Shown in pieces: positions 17,996-25,901 of a stretch of 54,075 nt of DNA. This stretch comes from Nocardioides zhouii (GTDB lineage: Bacteria > Actinomycetota > Actinomycetes > Propionibacteriales > Nocardioidaceae), in assembly GCF_004137345.1 (NCBI RefSeq), contig NZ_SDWV01000030.1:1-54075 (forward strand), in the 5' to 3' direction. How positions within the stretch are numbered: the first letter of the stretch is position 1; each line of letters begins with the position of its first letter. The notes below the pieces were generated by a model. The model was not told the origin of the DNA. It saw only the letters and a program-made list of their open reading frames with translations, and did not search any database. Both the position numbers and the translations under genes were made by a program.

Positions 17996-18927
17996 CGGCT
18001 CGCGCCCTCATCACCGGCATCGGCGGCCAGGACGGCACCTACCTCGCCGAGCGCCTCGTCGCGGACGGCATGGAGGTGCACGCCCTCGTGCTGCGCGCCG
18101 ACGGCCACCCACAGCACTGCCCTGACGCGGTCGTCCTCCACACCGGTGACCTGGGCGACCTCGACGCGACGCGCCGCCTGGTGCTCGACCTGGCGCCGCA
18201 GGAGGTCTACAACCTCGCCGCGATCAGCTCGGTCGCCCAGTCGTGGGAGGAGCCCGACCTCACAGCCCACGTCAACGGCCTCGCCGCCGTCGCGCTGATG
18301 GAGTCGGCGCGGCTTGCGGGAGGCGTACGCCTCGTGCAGGCCTCGAGCGCCGAGATCTTCGGTGAGCCCGCGGAGAGCCCCCAGACCGAGGCCAGCGCGA
18401 TCCGGCCGGTCAACCCGTACGGCGCCGCGAAGGCCTTCGCGCACCTCAGCGCCGGCGTCTTCCGGCAGCGCGACCAGCACGTGTCGAGCGCGATCCTCTA
18501 CAACCACGAGTCGCCGCGGCGCCACGAGCGCTTCGTGACCCGCAAGATCACCTCGACCGTCGCCGCGATCGCCCGCGGCGACGCCGACGAGCTCGTCCTC
18601 GGCAACCTCGACGCCCGCCGCGACTGGGGCTGGGCGCCGGACTACGTCGACGCGATGGTGCGCGCGGCGCGGGCCGACGAGCCGGGCGACTTCGTCGTCG
18701 CGACCGGGCGCGCACACTCCGTACGCGAGTTCGTCGGTGCCGCGTTCGCCGCCGCCGGGGTCGGCGAGTGGGAGCACCTGGTGCGCCAGGACGAGCGCTT
18801 CTTCCGGCCTGCGGACCCGACCGAGCTGGTCGGCGACGCGACCCGCGCCCGCGAGGTGCTCGGCTGGGAGCCGACGGTCGCGTTCGAGGAGATCGTCGCG
18901 CGAATGGTCGCCGCCGACCTCCGCTGA
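17992..18927 (+). CDS. GDP-mannose 4,6-dehydratase-like paralogue
   Basis: 311 residues, starting GTG in a GTGA overlap with the upstream gene. It keeps the SDR core (ALITGIGGQDGTYLAERL), QASSAEIFGEP, Y-x3-K in NPYGAAKAFAH and LYNHESPRRHERFVTRKI. It is more diverged than its neighbour around the substrate loop (RPVNPYG in place of WPRSPYG). A tandem pair may mean two product specificities, or a dehydratase with an epimerase/reductase-like partner; I cannot decide from sequence. Confidence 0.82.
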   Translation: MTARALITGIGGQDGTYLAERLVADGMEVHALVLRADGHPQHCPDAVVLHTGDLGDLDATRRLVLDLAPQEVYNLAAISSVAQSWEEPDLTAHVNGLAAVALMESARLAGGVRLVQASSAEIFGEPAESPQTEASAIRPVNPYGAAKAFAHLSAGVFRQRDQHVSSAILYNHESPRRHERFVTRKITSTVAAIARGDADELVLGNLDARRDWGWAPDYVDAMVRAARADEPGDFVVATGRAHSVREFVGAAFAAAGVGEWEHLVRQDERFFRPADPTELVGDATRAREVLGWEPTVAFEEIVARMVAADLR

Positions 18928-18952
18928 GCGCCGTCTGCGGGAGCTTCCAGTC

Positions 18953-19025
18953 CCAAACTGGAGCCTTGCCCGCGAAGTTTCGGGGTGGAGGCTCCAGTTT
19001 CCCCGGGTACCCGGGGATCGCGACA
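18953..19025. repeat. Solo palindromic repeat, family 1
   Basis: Perfect 73-bp inverted copy of 8091-8163: hairpin 18955-19000, 16-bp palindrome 19001-19016, then ATCGCGACA. It lies alone in the 114-bp gap between two convergent genes, where it may also act as a bidirectional terminator. No gene accompanies it. Confidence 0.92.
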
Positions 19026-19041
19026 AGGGGGCGAAGAAACC

Positions 19042-19908
19042 CTAGCCGTGCTGCAGCAGGCCGAGCAGGTACTCGCCGTAGCCACTCTTGCGGAGCGGTC
19101 CGGCGCGCTCGACCAGCTCGTCGTCGGAGAGCCAGCCCATCCGCCAGGCGACCTCCTCGGGGGCGCCGACCTTGAAGCCCTGCCGGCCCTCGATGGTGCG
19201 CACGAAGTTGGACGCGTCGTTGAGCGAGTCGAACGTGCCGGTGTCGAGCCACGCGGTGCCGCGGGGCAGCACCTCGACGTGGAGGCGCCCCTCCTCGAGG
19301 TAGCGGCGGTTGAGGTCGGTGATCTCCAGCTCGCCGCGCGCCGACGGCGCCAGCTCGGCGGCGTACTGCACCACGTCGTTGTCGTAGAAGTAGAGCCCCG
19401 GGACCGCGAAGTCGCTCTTGGGGTGCTCCGGCTTCTCCTCCAGCGAGAGCGCGCGGCCCTCGTCGTCGAACTCCACGACGCCGTACGCGCGCGGGTCGGC
19501 GACGTGGTAGCCGAAGACCGCGGCACCGTCGAGGTCCCTGAACCGCAGCAGCTGCTGGCCGAGGCCCGAGCCGTAGAAGATGTTGTCGCCGAGCACCAGC
19601 GCCGAGCGCTCCGAGCCGATGTGGTCGGCGCCGATGATGAACGCCTGCGCCAGGCCGTCCGGGCTGGGCTGGACGGCGAACGTCAGGTTGATGCCGAACT
19701 GCGAGCCGTCGCCCAGCAGCCGGTGGAAGCCGTCGGCCTCGTGGGGCGTGGTGATGATGAGCACGTCGCGGATGCCGGCGAGCATCAGCGTCGAGAGCGG
19801 GTAGTAGATCATCGGCTTGTCGTAGACCGGCACCAGCTGCTTGCTGATGCCCTGGGTGATCGGGTGCAGCCGCGAGCCAGTGCCGCCGGCCAGGATGATT
19901 CCGCGCAT
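19042..19908 (-). CDS. rfbA: Glucose-1-phosphate thymidylyltransferase
   Basis: First step of dTDP-rhamnose synthesis: dTTP plus glucose-1-phosphate to dTDP-glucose. 288 residues with the nucleotidyl signature GGTGSRLHPITQGISKQLVP, the YDKPMIYYPLSTLM block and LVLGDNIFYG. Full length. TAGGCT 6 nt upstream suggests a leaderless transcript. Located near rmlB and the fused rmlCD at 21.9-24.3 kb but on the opposite strand, separated by a DUF4012 gene. Confidence 0.93.
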   Translation of the reverse strand: MRGIILAGGTGSRLHPITQGISKQLVPVYDKPMIYYPLSTLMLAGIRDVLIITTPHEADGFHRLLGDGSQFGINLTFAVQPSPDGLAQAFIIGADHIGSERSALVLGDNIFYGSGLGQQLLRFRDLDGAAVFGYHVADPRAYGVVEFDDEGRALSLEEKPEHPKSDFAVPGLYFYDNDVVQYAAELAPSARGELEITDLNRRYLEEGRLHVEVLPRGTAWLDTGTFDSLNDASNFVRTIEGRQGFKVGAPEEVAWRMGWLSDDELVERAGPLRKSGYGEYLLGLLQHG

Positions 19909-19914
19909 GGGTTC

Positions 19915-19920
19915 AGCCTA
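19915..19920 (-). promoter_or_regulatory. -10 box for a leaderless start (rfbA)
   Basis: TAGGCT on the minus strand, 6 nt before the ATG at 19908. Confidence 0.55.
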
Positions 19921-19960
19921 GGGGGCCACGATCCTCGGGGTGGACTGGCACCATTGCCGC

Positions 19961-21865
19961 ATGCCGTCCACCCGTCCTCCGCGCGAGCGTCGTCTCGTAC
20001 GGCCGACGACGGTCATCGCCGGCCTGTTCCTGCTGCTGGTCGGCCTCGCCCTGCTCGCGATCCCGTTCCTCAAGGCCCCCGGTCACGCGGCGGGCGCCAA
20101 GGCCGACCTCGAGGCGGCCAAGGCGTCGCTCGAGGCCGGCGACATCGACGCGGCGGAGGCCAGCGTGCAGAGCGCGCGGCGACACGCCGACGAGGTGCAG
20201 GGCGCGATGCAGGGCATCGGCGGTGACATCTGGAGCTTCGTCCCGATCGTCGGCCGGCCGGTCGCGGACGTACGCCATCTCGGCAACGCGCTCGACCACC
20301 TGACCTCGGCCGCCGAGCTCGCGCTCGAGACGTGGCCCGCGGTCGGCGGGGACGACGCCACCTTGTTCGCCGACGGTGCGATCGACGTGCCGACGCTGCA
20401 GTCGGTGGTGCGCACGGTCACCGAGGTGAGCGACCAGCTCGACAGCGCCCAGCTCGAGCTCGGCGAGGTGAGCGACTCCGCGGTCGGTGTCGGCACCCGC
20501 CTGTCGGAGGCCCGCGACCAGGCCACCGACGTCGTGGCGCCCGTCGCGGCGACGGCGCGCCGTGCCGAGTCCCTGTCCGCGGTCCTCCCCGACCTCTTCG
20601 GCGTGGAGGGCGACCGGACCTACCTGCTGGCCCTGCTCAACCCGAGCGAGCAGCGCTTCTCCGGCGGCGCACCGCTCACCGTGGTGCCCATGGACGTCGC
20701 GGACGGCCAGCTCACGATGGGCGACGCCCGCGACACCACTGACCCCGACCTGTTCCGCGTCGGACGGTGGGACAAGGTCGAGGGCAACCCGTTCCACGAC
20801 GGCAAGCTGCGGATCTCCACGGCGACCTTCGCCCCTGACTGGTCGGTCTCCGGCGAGGAGCTGCTCCGCGGGTGGGAGCGGCGTACGGGCCAGGAGGTCG
20901 ACGGCCTCGTGATGGTCGACGTCGTCGCGCTGGCCGACATGCTGCGGGTCACCGGTCCCGTCGAGGCCCCGCTCTACGGCACGCTCGACGCCTCCAACTT
21001 CACCCAGAAGCTCGTCGGCGACTACGACACCTACCCCGACACCGCGGCTCGCCACGACCTCAACCGGGCGATCGTCCCCGTCTTCGCCGACCGCGTGTTC
21101 GAGCCCGGCAACAACCTCGAGAAGATCGAGTCGCTGCGCAGCTCGGCGCAGGCCCGCCACTTCGCCCTCTGGATGCGCGACCCCGACCTCCAGGCCGCGG
21201 TCACCGACGTCGGCCTCGCCGGGGACCTCTCCGACACCGACCACGACTACATCGCCGTCTTCAACCAGAACACCAACATCAGCAAGTCCGACTTCTGGCA
21301 GCGCCGCACGGTCACGAGCGACGTACAGCTGCAGGAGGACGGCTCGGCGGAGGTCACGTTGACCGTCTCCGTCTTCAACGACTCGCCGCCCTACGGCGCC
21401 AACCAGATCTACGGCGACAACAGGGGAGGCAGCAGCCGCACCCGCTGGAACGGCATGACGGTCGGCGTCTTCCTGCCGGACGGCGTGGAGATCACCAGCG
21501 CCACTGCGGGCGGCAGGTCCCTCGGCACGGGCACCTTCGACTACTACGGCCGCCCCTACAAGCTGGTCCGGTTCATCCTGCCTCCGCGTACGACGCGCGA
21601 GGCGGTGCTGACCTACACCGTGCCCGCCGCCGCGGACGTGACCGGCGACGAGCTCACCTACCGGCTCGACGCGACCCCGCAGGGGATGGTGATCGCGCAG
21701 GCGTTGACGGTCAACGTGCAGTGGCCGCAGGGCTACGACGTCACCGACCTCCCCGAGGGCTGGACGCGGCAGGGCCGCGGCAAGGCGTCGTACGTCGACC
21801 CGGGACTCGTCACGCAGCCGAGCTTCAGCGTCACCGGCTCCACCGCCGGCAGCACTGCGCCCTAG
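19961..21865 (+). CDS. DUF4012 envelope protein
   Basis: 634 residues. One N-terminal membrane anchor (TTVIAGLFLLLVGLALLAIPFL) is followed by an alanine-rich helical segment and then the DUF4012 domain, with YLLALLNPSEQRFSGGAPLTVVPM and later ADMLRVTGPVEAPLYG. Proteins of this family occur in polysaccharide gene clusters of actinomycetes and resemble LytR-CpsA-Psr partners in context, but no activity is established. ATG 19961 precedes the anchor directly; an upstream ATG at 19940 adds seven residues. Its stop codon forms part of the -10 box of rmlB. Confidence 0.8.
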   Translation: MPSTRPPRERRLVRPTTVIAGLFLLLVGLALLAIPFLKAPGHAAGAKADLEAAKASLEAGDIDAAEASVQSARRHADEVQGAMQGIGGDIWSFVPIVGRPVADVRHLGNALDHLTSAAELALETWPAVGGDDATLFADGAIDVPTLQSVVRTVTEVSDQLDSAQLELGEVSDSAVGVGTRLSEARDQATDVVAPVAATARRAESLSAVLPDLFGVEGDRTYLLALLNPSEQRFSGGAPLTVVPMDVADGQLTMGDARDTTDPDLFRVGRWDKVEGNPFHDGKLRISTATFAPDWSVSGEELLRGWERRTGQEVDGLVMVDVVALADMLRVTGPVEAPLYGTLDASNFTQKLVGDYDTYPDTAARHDLNRAIVPVFADRVFEPGNNLEKIESLRSSAQARHFALWMRDPDLQAAVTDVGLAGDLSDTDHDYIAVFNQNTNISKSDFWQRRTVTSDVQLQEDGSAEVTLTVSVFNDSPPYGANQIYGDNRGGSSRTRWNGMTVGVFLPDGVEITSATAGGRSLGTGTFDYYGRPYKLVRFILPPRTTREAVLTYTVPAAADVTGDELTYRLDATPQGMVIAQALTVNVQWPQGYDVTDLPEGWTRQGRGKASYVDPGLVTQPSFSVTGSTAGSTAP

Positions 21866-21868
21866 ACT
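21863..21868 (+). promoter_or_regulatory. -10 box for a leaderless start (rfbB)
   Basis: TAGACT, 7 nt before the ATG at 21876; its TAG is also the stop of the DUF4012 gene. Confidence 0.55.
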
Positions 21869-21875
21869 CCCCGCC

Positions 21876-22874
21876 ATGGAACGCCTTCTCGTGACCGGGG
21901 GCGCGGGGTTCATCGGGTCGAACTTCGTGCACCACCTCGTCGAGCACACCGACCTCCGGATCACCGTCCTCGACAAGCTGACGTACGCCGCCTCGAAGGA
22001 GTCGCTCGCCGGCCTCCCCGAGGACCGCGTGCAGCTCGTCGTCGGTGACATCGCCGACGAGGACGCCGTCGACCCGCTCGTCGCGGCGCACGACGCAGTC
22101 GTCCACTACGCGGCGGAGTCGCACAACGACAACTCGCTCAACGACCCGAGCCCGTTCATCCGGACGAACATCCTCGGCACGTACACGATCCTCGAGGCGG
22201 TGCGGAAGCACGACAAGCGGCTGCACCACGTCTCGACGGACGAGGTGTACGGCGACCTCGAGCTCGACGACCCCAAGCGCTTCACCGAGGACACGCCGTA
22301 CAACCCGTCCTCGCCCTACTCGGCGTCCAAGGCGGGGTCCGACCACCTGGTGCGCGCCTGGGTCCGCAGCTTCGGCGTCCGCGCGACGGTGTCGAACTGC
22401 TCCAACAACTACGGCCCCTGGCAGCACATCGAGAAGTTCATCCCCCGCCAGATCACCAACGTCATCGACGGGATCCGCCCCAAGCTCTACGGCTCGGGCG
22501 AGAACGTCCGCGACTGGATCCACGCCGACGACCACTCCTCGGCCGTCCTGACGATCCTGGAGAAGGGCCGCATCGGCGAGACCTACCTCATCGGCGCCGA
22601 CGGCGAGAAGAACAACCTCGAGGTCGTCCGGCTGATCCTCACGATGATGGGCCAGCCCGCCGACGCCTTCGACCACGTCAACGACCGCGCCGGCCACGAC
22701 CTGCGCTACGCCATCGAGTCGGGCAAGCTGCGCCAGGAGCTCGGCTGGCAGCCGAAGTTCCAGGACTTCGAGTCCGGCCTCGGCAACACCATCGAGTGGT
22801 ACCAGCAGCACGAGGACTGGTGGCGCCCCCACAAGGACGCCACCGAGGCGAAGTACGCGGAGAAGGGCCAGTGA
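21876..22874 (+). CDS. rfbB: dTDP-glucose 4,6-dehydratase
   Basis: Second step of dTDP-rhamnose synthesis. 332 residues, full length: VTGGAGFIGSNFVHHL, YAAESHNDNSL, STDEVYGDLELDD (catalytic Thr-Asp-Glu), Y-x3-K in SPYSASKAGSDHLVRAW, CSNNYGPWQHIEKFIPRQI and RDWIHADDHSSAV. Four-base overlap (GTGA) with the fused rmlC-rmlD gene gives one translational unit. Confidence 0.95.
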   Translation: MERLLVTGGAGFIGSNFVHHLVEHTDLRITVLDKLTYAASKESLAGLPEDRVQLVVGDIADEDAVDPLVAAHDAVVHYAAESHNDNSLNDPSPFIRTNILGTYTILEAVRKHDKRLHHVSTDEVYGDLELDDPKRFTEDTPYNPSSPYSASKAGSDHLVRAWVRSFGVRATVSNCSNNYGPWQHIEKFIPRQITNVIDGIRPKLYGSGENVRDWIHADDHSSAVLTILEKGRIGETYLIGADGEKNNLEVVRLILTMMGQPADAFDHVNDRAGHDLRYAIESGKLRQELGWQPKFQDFESGLGNTIEWYQQHEDWWRPHKDATEAKYAEKGQ

Positions 22875-24289
22875 GCCTGCCCAGCCTCGAGACGACGGCG
22901 ATCCCCGGCCTGGTCGTCGTACGGCTCGACCGACGCGACGACGACCGCGGGTTCTTCAAGGAGAACTGGCAGCGCGAGAAGATGCTCGCCATCGGGCTGC
23001 CCGACTTCGGCCCGGTGCAGAACAACGTCTCCTTCAACAGCGACCGCGGCGTGACCCGCGGCATCCACACCGAGCCGTGGGACAAGTTCATCTCGCTGGC
23101 TACCGGCCGGATCTTCGGTGCCTGGGTCGACATGCGCCAGGGCGACACGTTCGGCGCCACGTTCACGTTGGAGATGGACACCTCCGTCGCGGTCTTCGTC
23201 CCGCGGGGCGTCGGCAACAGCTACCAGGTGCTCGAGGACGCGACGGCGTACACGTATCTCGTCAACGACCACTGGCGCCCCGGCGTCACCTATCCGGCGC
23301 TCGCGCTCGGCGATCCGACCGTGGCGATCGACTGGCCGATCCCGCTGAGCGAGGCGATCATCAGCGAGAAGGACCAGAACAGCCCCACGCTCGACCCCAG
23401 CACCGCGATGGCGCCGAAGAAGACGCTCATCGTCGGCGCGCTCGGCCAGCTCGGCCGCGCCCTCTTCGCAGCCCACCCCGACGCGGACCGCGTCGACCTC
23501 TTCGCCGGCGAAGGTGTCACCGCGCTCGACCTCACCGACAGCGCGGCGGTCGCCGCGTGGCCGTGGCACCAGTACGCCGTCGTGCTCAACGCGGCGGCGT
23601 ACACCGCCGTCGACGCCGCCGAGACCACCGAGGGCCGCGTGGCCGCCTGGGCCGCGAACGCCACCGGGCCGGCCACCCTGGCGCGACTGGCCCGTGAGCA
23701 CGGTTTCACGCTCGTGCACTACTCCTCGGACTACGTCTTCGACGGCACGGCACCGCTCGACCCCGGCCACGTCGAGGACGAGCCGCTGTCGCCGCTCGGC
23801 GTCTACGCGCAGTCCAAGGCAGCGGGCGACCTCGCGGTCGGCCTCGCGCCGCGCCACTACGTCGTGCGTACGTCCTGGGTGATCGGCGACGGCAAGAACT
23901 TCGTCCGCACCATGCAGGCCCTCGCCGACAAGGGCGTCTCGCCCAGCGTCGTCGACGACCAGGTCGGCCGGCTGGCCTTCACCGATGAGCTGGTGCGCGC
24001 CACCCGCCACCTGTTTGACACCGGCGCTGCCTTCGGCACGTACAACGTCTCCAACGGCGGAGCCCCGATGTCGTGGCGCGAGATCGCGCAGGCCGTCTTC
24101 GAGCGGTCCGGTCGCAGTGCCGACGACGTCAGCGGCACCAGCACCACGGCGTACGCCGAGGGGGTGCTCGCACAGGGCAACCCGTTCGCCCCGCGACCGC
24201 TCAACTCCGCGCTGTCGCTGGAGAAGATCCGGGCCACGGGCTTCGAGCCCCAGGACGCGCTGGTCGCCCTCGACCGCTATCTGGCCTAG
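22871..24289 (+). CDS. Bifunctional dTDP-4-dehydrorhamnose 3,5-epimerase/reductase (RmlC-RmlD fusion)
   Basis: 472 residues performing the last two steps to dTDP-L-rhamnose. Residues 1-175 are RmlC-like cupin: GFFKENWQREKM, VTRGIHTEPWDKF (catalytic His) and AYTYLVNDHW (Tyr). From about residue 180 (KKTLIVGALGQLGRAL) it is RmlD with YSSDYVFDG, Y-x3-K in GVYAQSKAAGDLA, RTSWVIGDGKNFV and the C-terminal RPLNSALSLEKI. Most bacteria encode these separately; the fusion fixes 1:1 stoichiometry. GTG start overlaps the rfbB stop. With rfbA and rfbB the pathway is complete in this window. Confidence 0.92.
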   Translation: MSLPSLETTAIPGLVVVRLDRRDDDRGFFKENWQREKMLAIGLPDFGPVQNNVSFNSDRGVTRGIHTEPWDKFISLATGRIFGAWVDMRQGDTFGATFTLEMDTSVAVFVPRGVGNSYQVLEDATAYTYLVNDHWRPGVTYPALALGDPTVAIDWPIPLSEAIISEKDQNSPTLDPSTAMAPKKTLIVGALGQLGRALFAAHPDADRVDLFAGEGVTALDLTDSAAVAAWPWHQYAVVLNAAAYTAVDAAETTEGRVAAWAANATGPATLARLAREHGFTLVHYSSDYVFDGTAPLDPGHVEDEPLSPLGVYAQSKAAGDLAVGLAPRHYVVRTSWVIGDGKNFVRTMQALADKGVSPSVVDDQVGRLAFTDELVRATRHLFDTGAAFGTYNVSNGGAPMSWREIAQAVFERSGRSADDVSGTSTTAYAEGVLAQGNPFAPRPLNSALSLEKIRATGFEPQDALVALDRYLA

Positions 24290-24295
24290 GGCTGC

Positions 24296-24592
24296 CTAAC
24301 GGCGGCCGGACGTCACCTCGGCCAGCGCAGGACGCACGTCGGCGATGTAGACGAGCGAGGCGATCGTGAAGGCCAGGTGGATGATCCCGAGCGGCGAGGA
24401 GCCGATCAGGATCAGCTGGGCGCCGAAGCCGAGCCCGGTGATGGCGCACCACGCCTGCTTGGTGAGCTTGCCCGCCGCTTCGTACGCCTCGGTCGAGTAG
24501 GTGAGCGAGTTGATGAACGCGAATCCCTTGATCGCGAGCAGCACGACGAGAACGACCAGCATGGCCGTGCTCTGGAACGCGTAGATGTTCAC
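24296..24592 (-). CDS. DUF2516 family membrane protein
   Basis: 98 residues with three hydrophobic helices (TAMLVVLVVLLAIKGFAFINSL, ITGLGFGAQLILIGS, HLAFTIASLVYIADVRPAL). This matches the small membrane protein encoded next to hbhA in mycobacteria. GTG codons occur at 24595 and 24592; TAGGCT ends 6 nt before the latter. Follows the HBHA-like and XRE genes on the same strand, conserving the XRE-hbhA-DUF2516 order. Role unknown. Confidence 0.82.
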   Translation of the reverse strand: MNIYAFQSTAMLVVLVVLLAIKGFAFINSLTYSTEAYEAAGKLTKQAWCAITGLGFGAQLILIGSSPLGIIHLAFTIASLVYIADVRPALAEVTSGRR

Positions 24593-24598
24593 CACCCC

Positions 24599-24604
24599 AG
24601 CCTA
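24599..24604 (-). promoter_or_regulatory. -10 box for a leaderless start (DUF2516 gene)
   Basis: TAGGCT on the minus strand, 6 nt before GTG 24592. Confidence 0.45.
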
Positions 24605-24616
24605 AGGGCAGATGCG

Positions 24617-24649
24617 AAGGACCCCCGCCCGAACCGGGCAGGGGTCCTT
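24617..24649 (-). terminator. Hairpin terminator after the HBHA-like gene
   Basis: AAGGACCCC/GGGGTCCTT plus GCCCG/CGGGC give a 15-step stem with one mismatch and a 3-nt loop, 38 bp past the stop codon. There is no long U tract on the minus strand. Confidence 0.65.
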
Positions 24650-24687
24650 TCTCAGAACAGCGTCAGCTGGTCATGGTCGAGTGCTCT

Positions 24688-25377
24688 TCAGTCGCCGATC
24701 TTCTCGGCGGCGTCGGTGACGGCCTTCGCGGCGTTGGTCGCCGTCGTCGTGGCGGCGGTGGCGGTGGCCTTGGCGCTGCTCTGGGCGGTCGCCGTCTTCT
24801 TGGCCGCGGTCTTGCGGGCGGTCGTGGCGGACGCCTTCTTGGCGGCAGCGGAGCGGGTGGCCTTCTTGGCGGTCTTCTTCGGCTTCGGCGCGACCTTGGT
24901 GGCGGCGGTCCGGTCCGCGGCGGTGGCGTTGGCGTCAGCAGCCTTCTTGGCCTGCGTCGCGGTCGTCTTGGCCTTGGCGACCGTGGTCCTGGCGGACTTC
25001 ACCGTCGCGGTGGTCGACTCCTGGCGGCGGATGCGGCCGACGAGGGACTCGCCGCGCTTGACCAGCTGGGTGTAGGTCGCGTTGGCCGCGGCGACGTTCT
25101 CGTCGACGAGGGTCGAGACCTTCGTCGGGTACGCCTTCGCCTCGGCCTGGAGCTCGGCGACGCGGGCCTCGATGGCCGCACGACGGGCCTTGGCCTCGGC
25201 CTTGGCGTCGAACTTCTGCACGTCGGCGACGCGGGCGGTGACGCGCTTCTGCACGTCGGCCACGGCCTCGCGGACGGCCTCGACGGCGAGGTCGGTGACG
25301 CCGACGTAGGCGAGGACTGGCCTCAGTGCCTGGTTCTTCAGGTCAGCGGTCTTGATGTCGAACTTGGCGGTGGCCAT
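24688..25377 (-). CDS. Heparin-binding haemagglutinin-like (HBHA/histone-like) protein
   Basis: 229 residues. The N-terminal 110 form an amphipathic coiled coil (VREAVADVQKRVTARVADVQ ... VAELQAEAKAYP), and the rest is Lys/Ala/Thr-rich and very basic (APKPKKTAKKATRSAAAKKA), like mycobacterial HBHA and eukaryotic H1 tails. HBHA binds heparan sulfate and DNA; in a soil actinomycete an envelope or nucleoid role is equally possible. Strong AAGGAG 6 nt before ATG 25377. No signal peptide. Lies 28 bp after its XRE-type neighbour, with the DUF2516 gene after it. Confidence 0.8.
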   Translation of the reverse strand: MATAKFDIKTADLKNQALRPVLAYVGVTDLAVEAVREAVADVQKRVTARVADVQKFDAKAEAKARRAAIEARVAELQAEAKAYPTKVSTLVDENVAAANATYTQLVKRGESLVGRIRRQESTTATVKSARTTVAKAKTTATQAKKAADANATAADRTAATKVAPKPKKTAKKATRSAAAKKASATTARKTAAKKTATAQSSAKATATAATTTATNAAKAVTDAAEKIGD

Positions 25378-25405
25378 GTCGTGCTCCTTCTGGTGGATGT
25401 GTCTG

Positions 25406-25807
25406 TCAGGTCTGGGTCGGGGTGGTGTCGCGGTCGTTGAGCGCGAGGAACGAGGCGTGGACGTCGAGCAGGGACTGCTTCTGCCGCTCGGTCAGGCCGG
25501 TGTCGGCCAGCACGGCGAGCTCGACGGAGCCCGCCTGGCCCGGGTCGGGGTGGACGATGCCGGCGCGGACGTAGAGCTGCTCGGCGGAGACGCGCAGGGC
25601 ACGCGCCAGCTGCTGGAGCACCTCGGCGGAGGGCTTGCGGAGTCCGCGCTCGATCTGGCTGAGGTAGGGGTTGCTCACGCCGACCTGGTCGGCGAGCTGC
25701 CGCAGCGACAACTGGGCGGCCAGGCGCTGCTCCTTGAGGTAGTCGCCCAGCGAGCCCAAGGAGCCGACGACGGTGCCGCTCGTCTTGGTGCTCTTGTCCT
25801 TGGCCAT
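25406..25807 (-). CDS. XRE-family transcriptional regulator
   Basis: 133 residues with an HTH at about residues 23-75 (LKEQRLAAQLSLRQLADQVG, then SNPYLSQIERGLRKPSAEVLQQLARAL) and a C-terminal segment typical of the regulator upstream of hbhA in mycobacteria. A perfect inverted repeat at 25819 sits 12 bp before the ATG, where the protein probably binds to control itself and the HBHA-like gene. No ligand-binding domain is visible. Confidence 0.85.
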   Translation of the reverse strand: MAKDKSTKTSGTVVGSLGSLGDYLKEQRLAAQLSLRQLADQVGVSNPYLSQIERGLRKPSAEVLQQLARALRVSAEQLYVRAGIVHPDPGQAGSVELAVLADTGLTERQKQSLLDVHASFLALNDRDTTPTQT

Positions 25808-25818
25808 GCCTCCAGTGT

Positions 25819-25834
25819 GCTAACAACTGTTAGC
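25819..25834. promoter_or_regulatory. Inverted-repeat operator of the XRE regulator
   Basis: GCTAACAACTGTTAGC: 7-bp arms GCTAACA/TGTTAGC around AC. This AT-rich island in a roughly 70% GC region is a likely autoregulatory site. Confidence 0.65.
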
Positions 25835-25901
25835 AGAATCAAACTGGTAGCAGGTGATAGCCCTCACACAGGGCAGGTGGCACTTGAGTTGTCGGTGCTA
25901 G

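Noticed and set aside
18953..19025. Simple Rho-independent terminator
   Set aside because: The perfect 73-bp match to an element end and the 16-bp outer palindrome are not needed for termination; a terminator role may be secondary.
24730..24960. Repeated Ala/Lys/Thr codon blocks as a possible repeat array
   Set aside because: Coding low complexity of the HBHA-like tail; no spacer structure.
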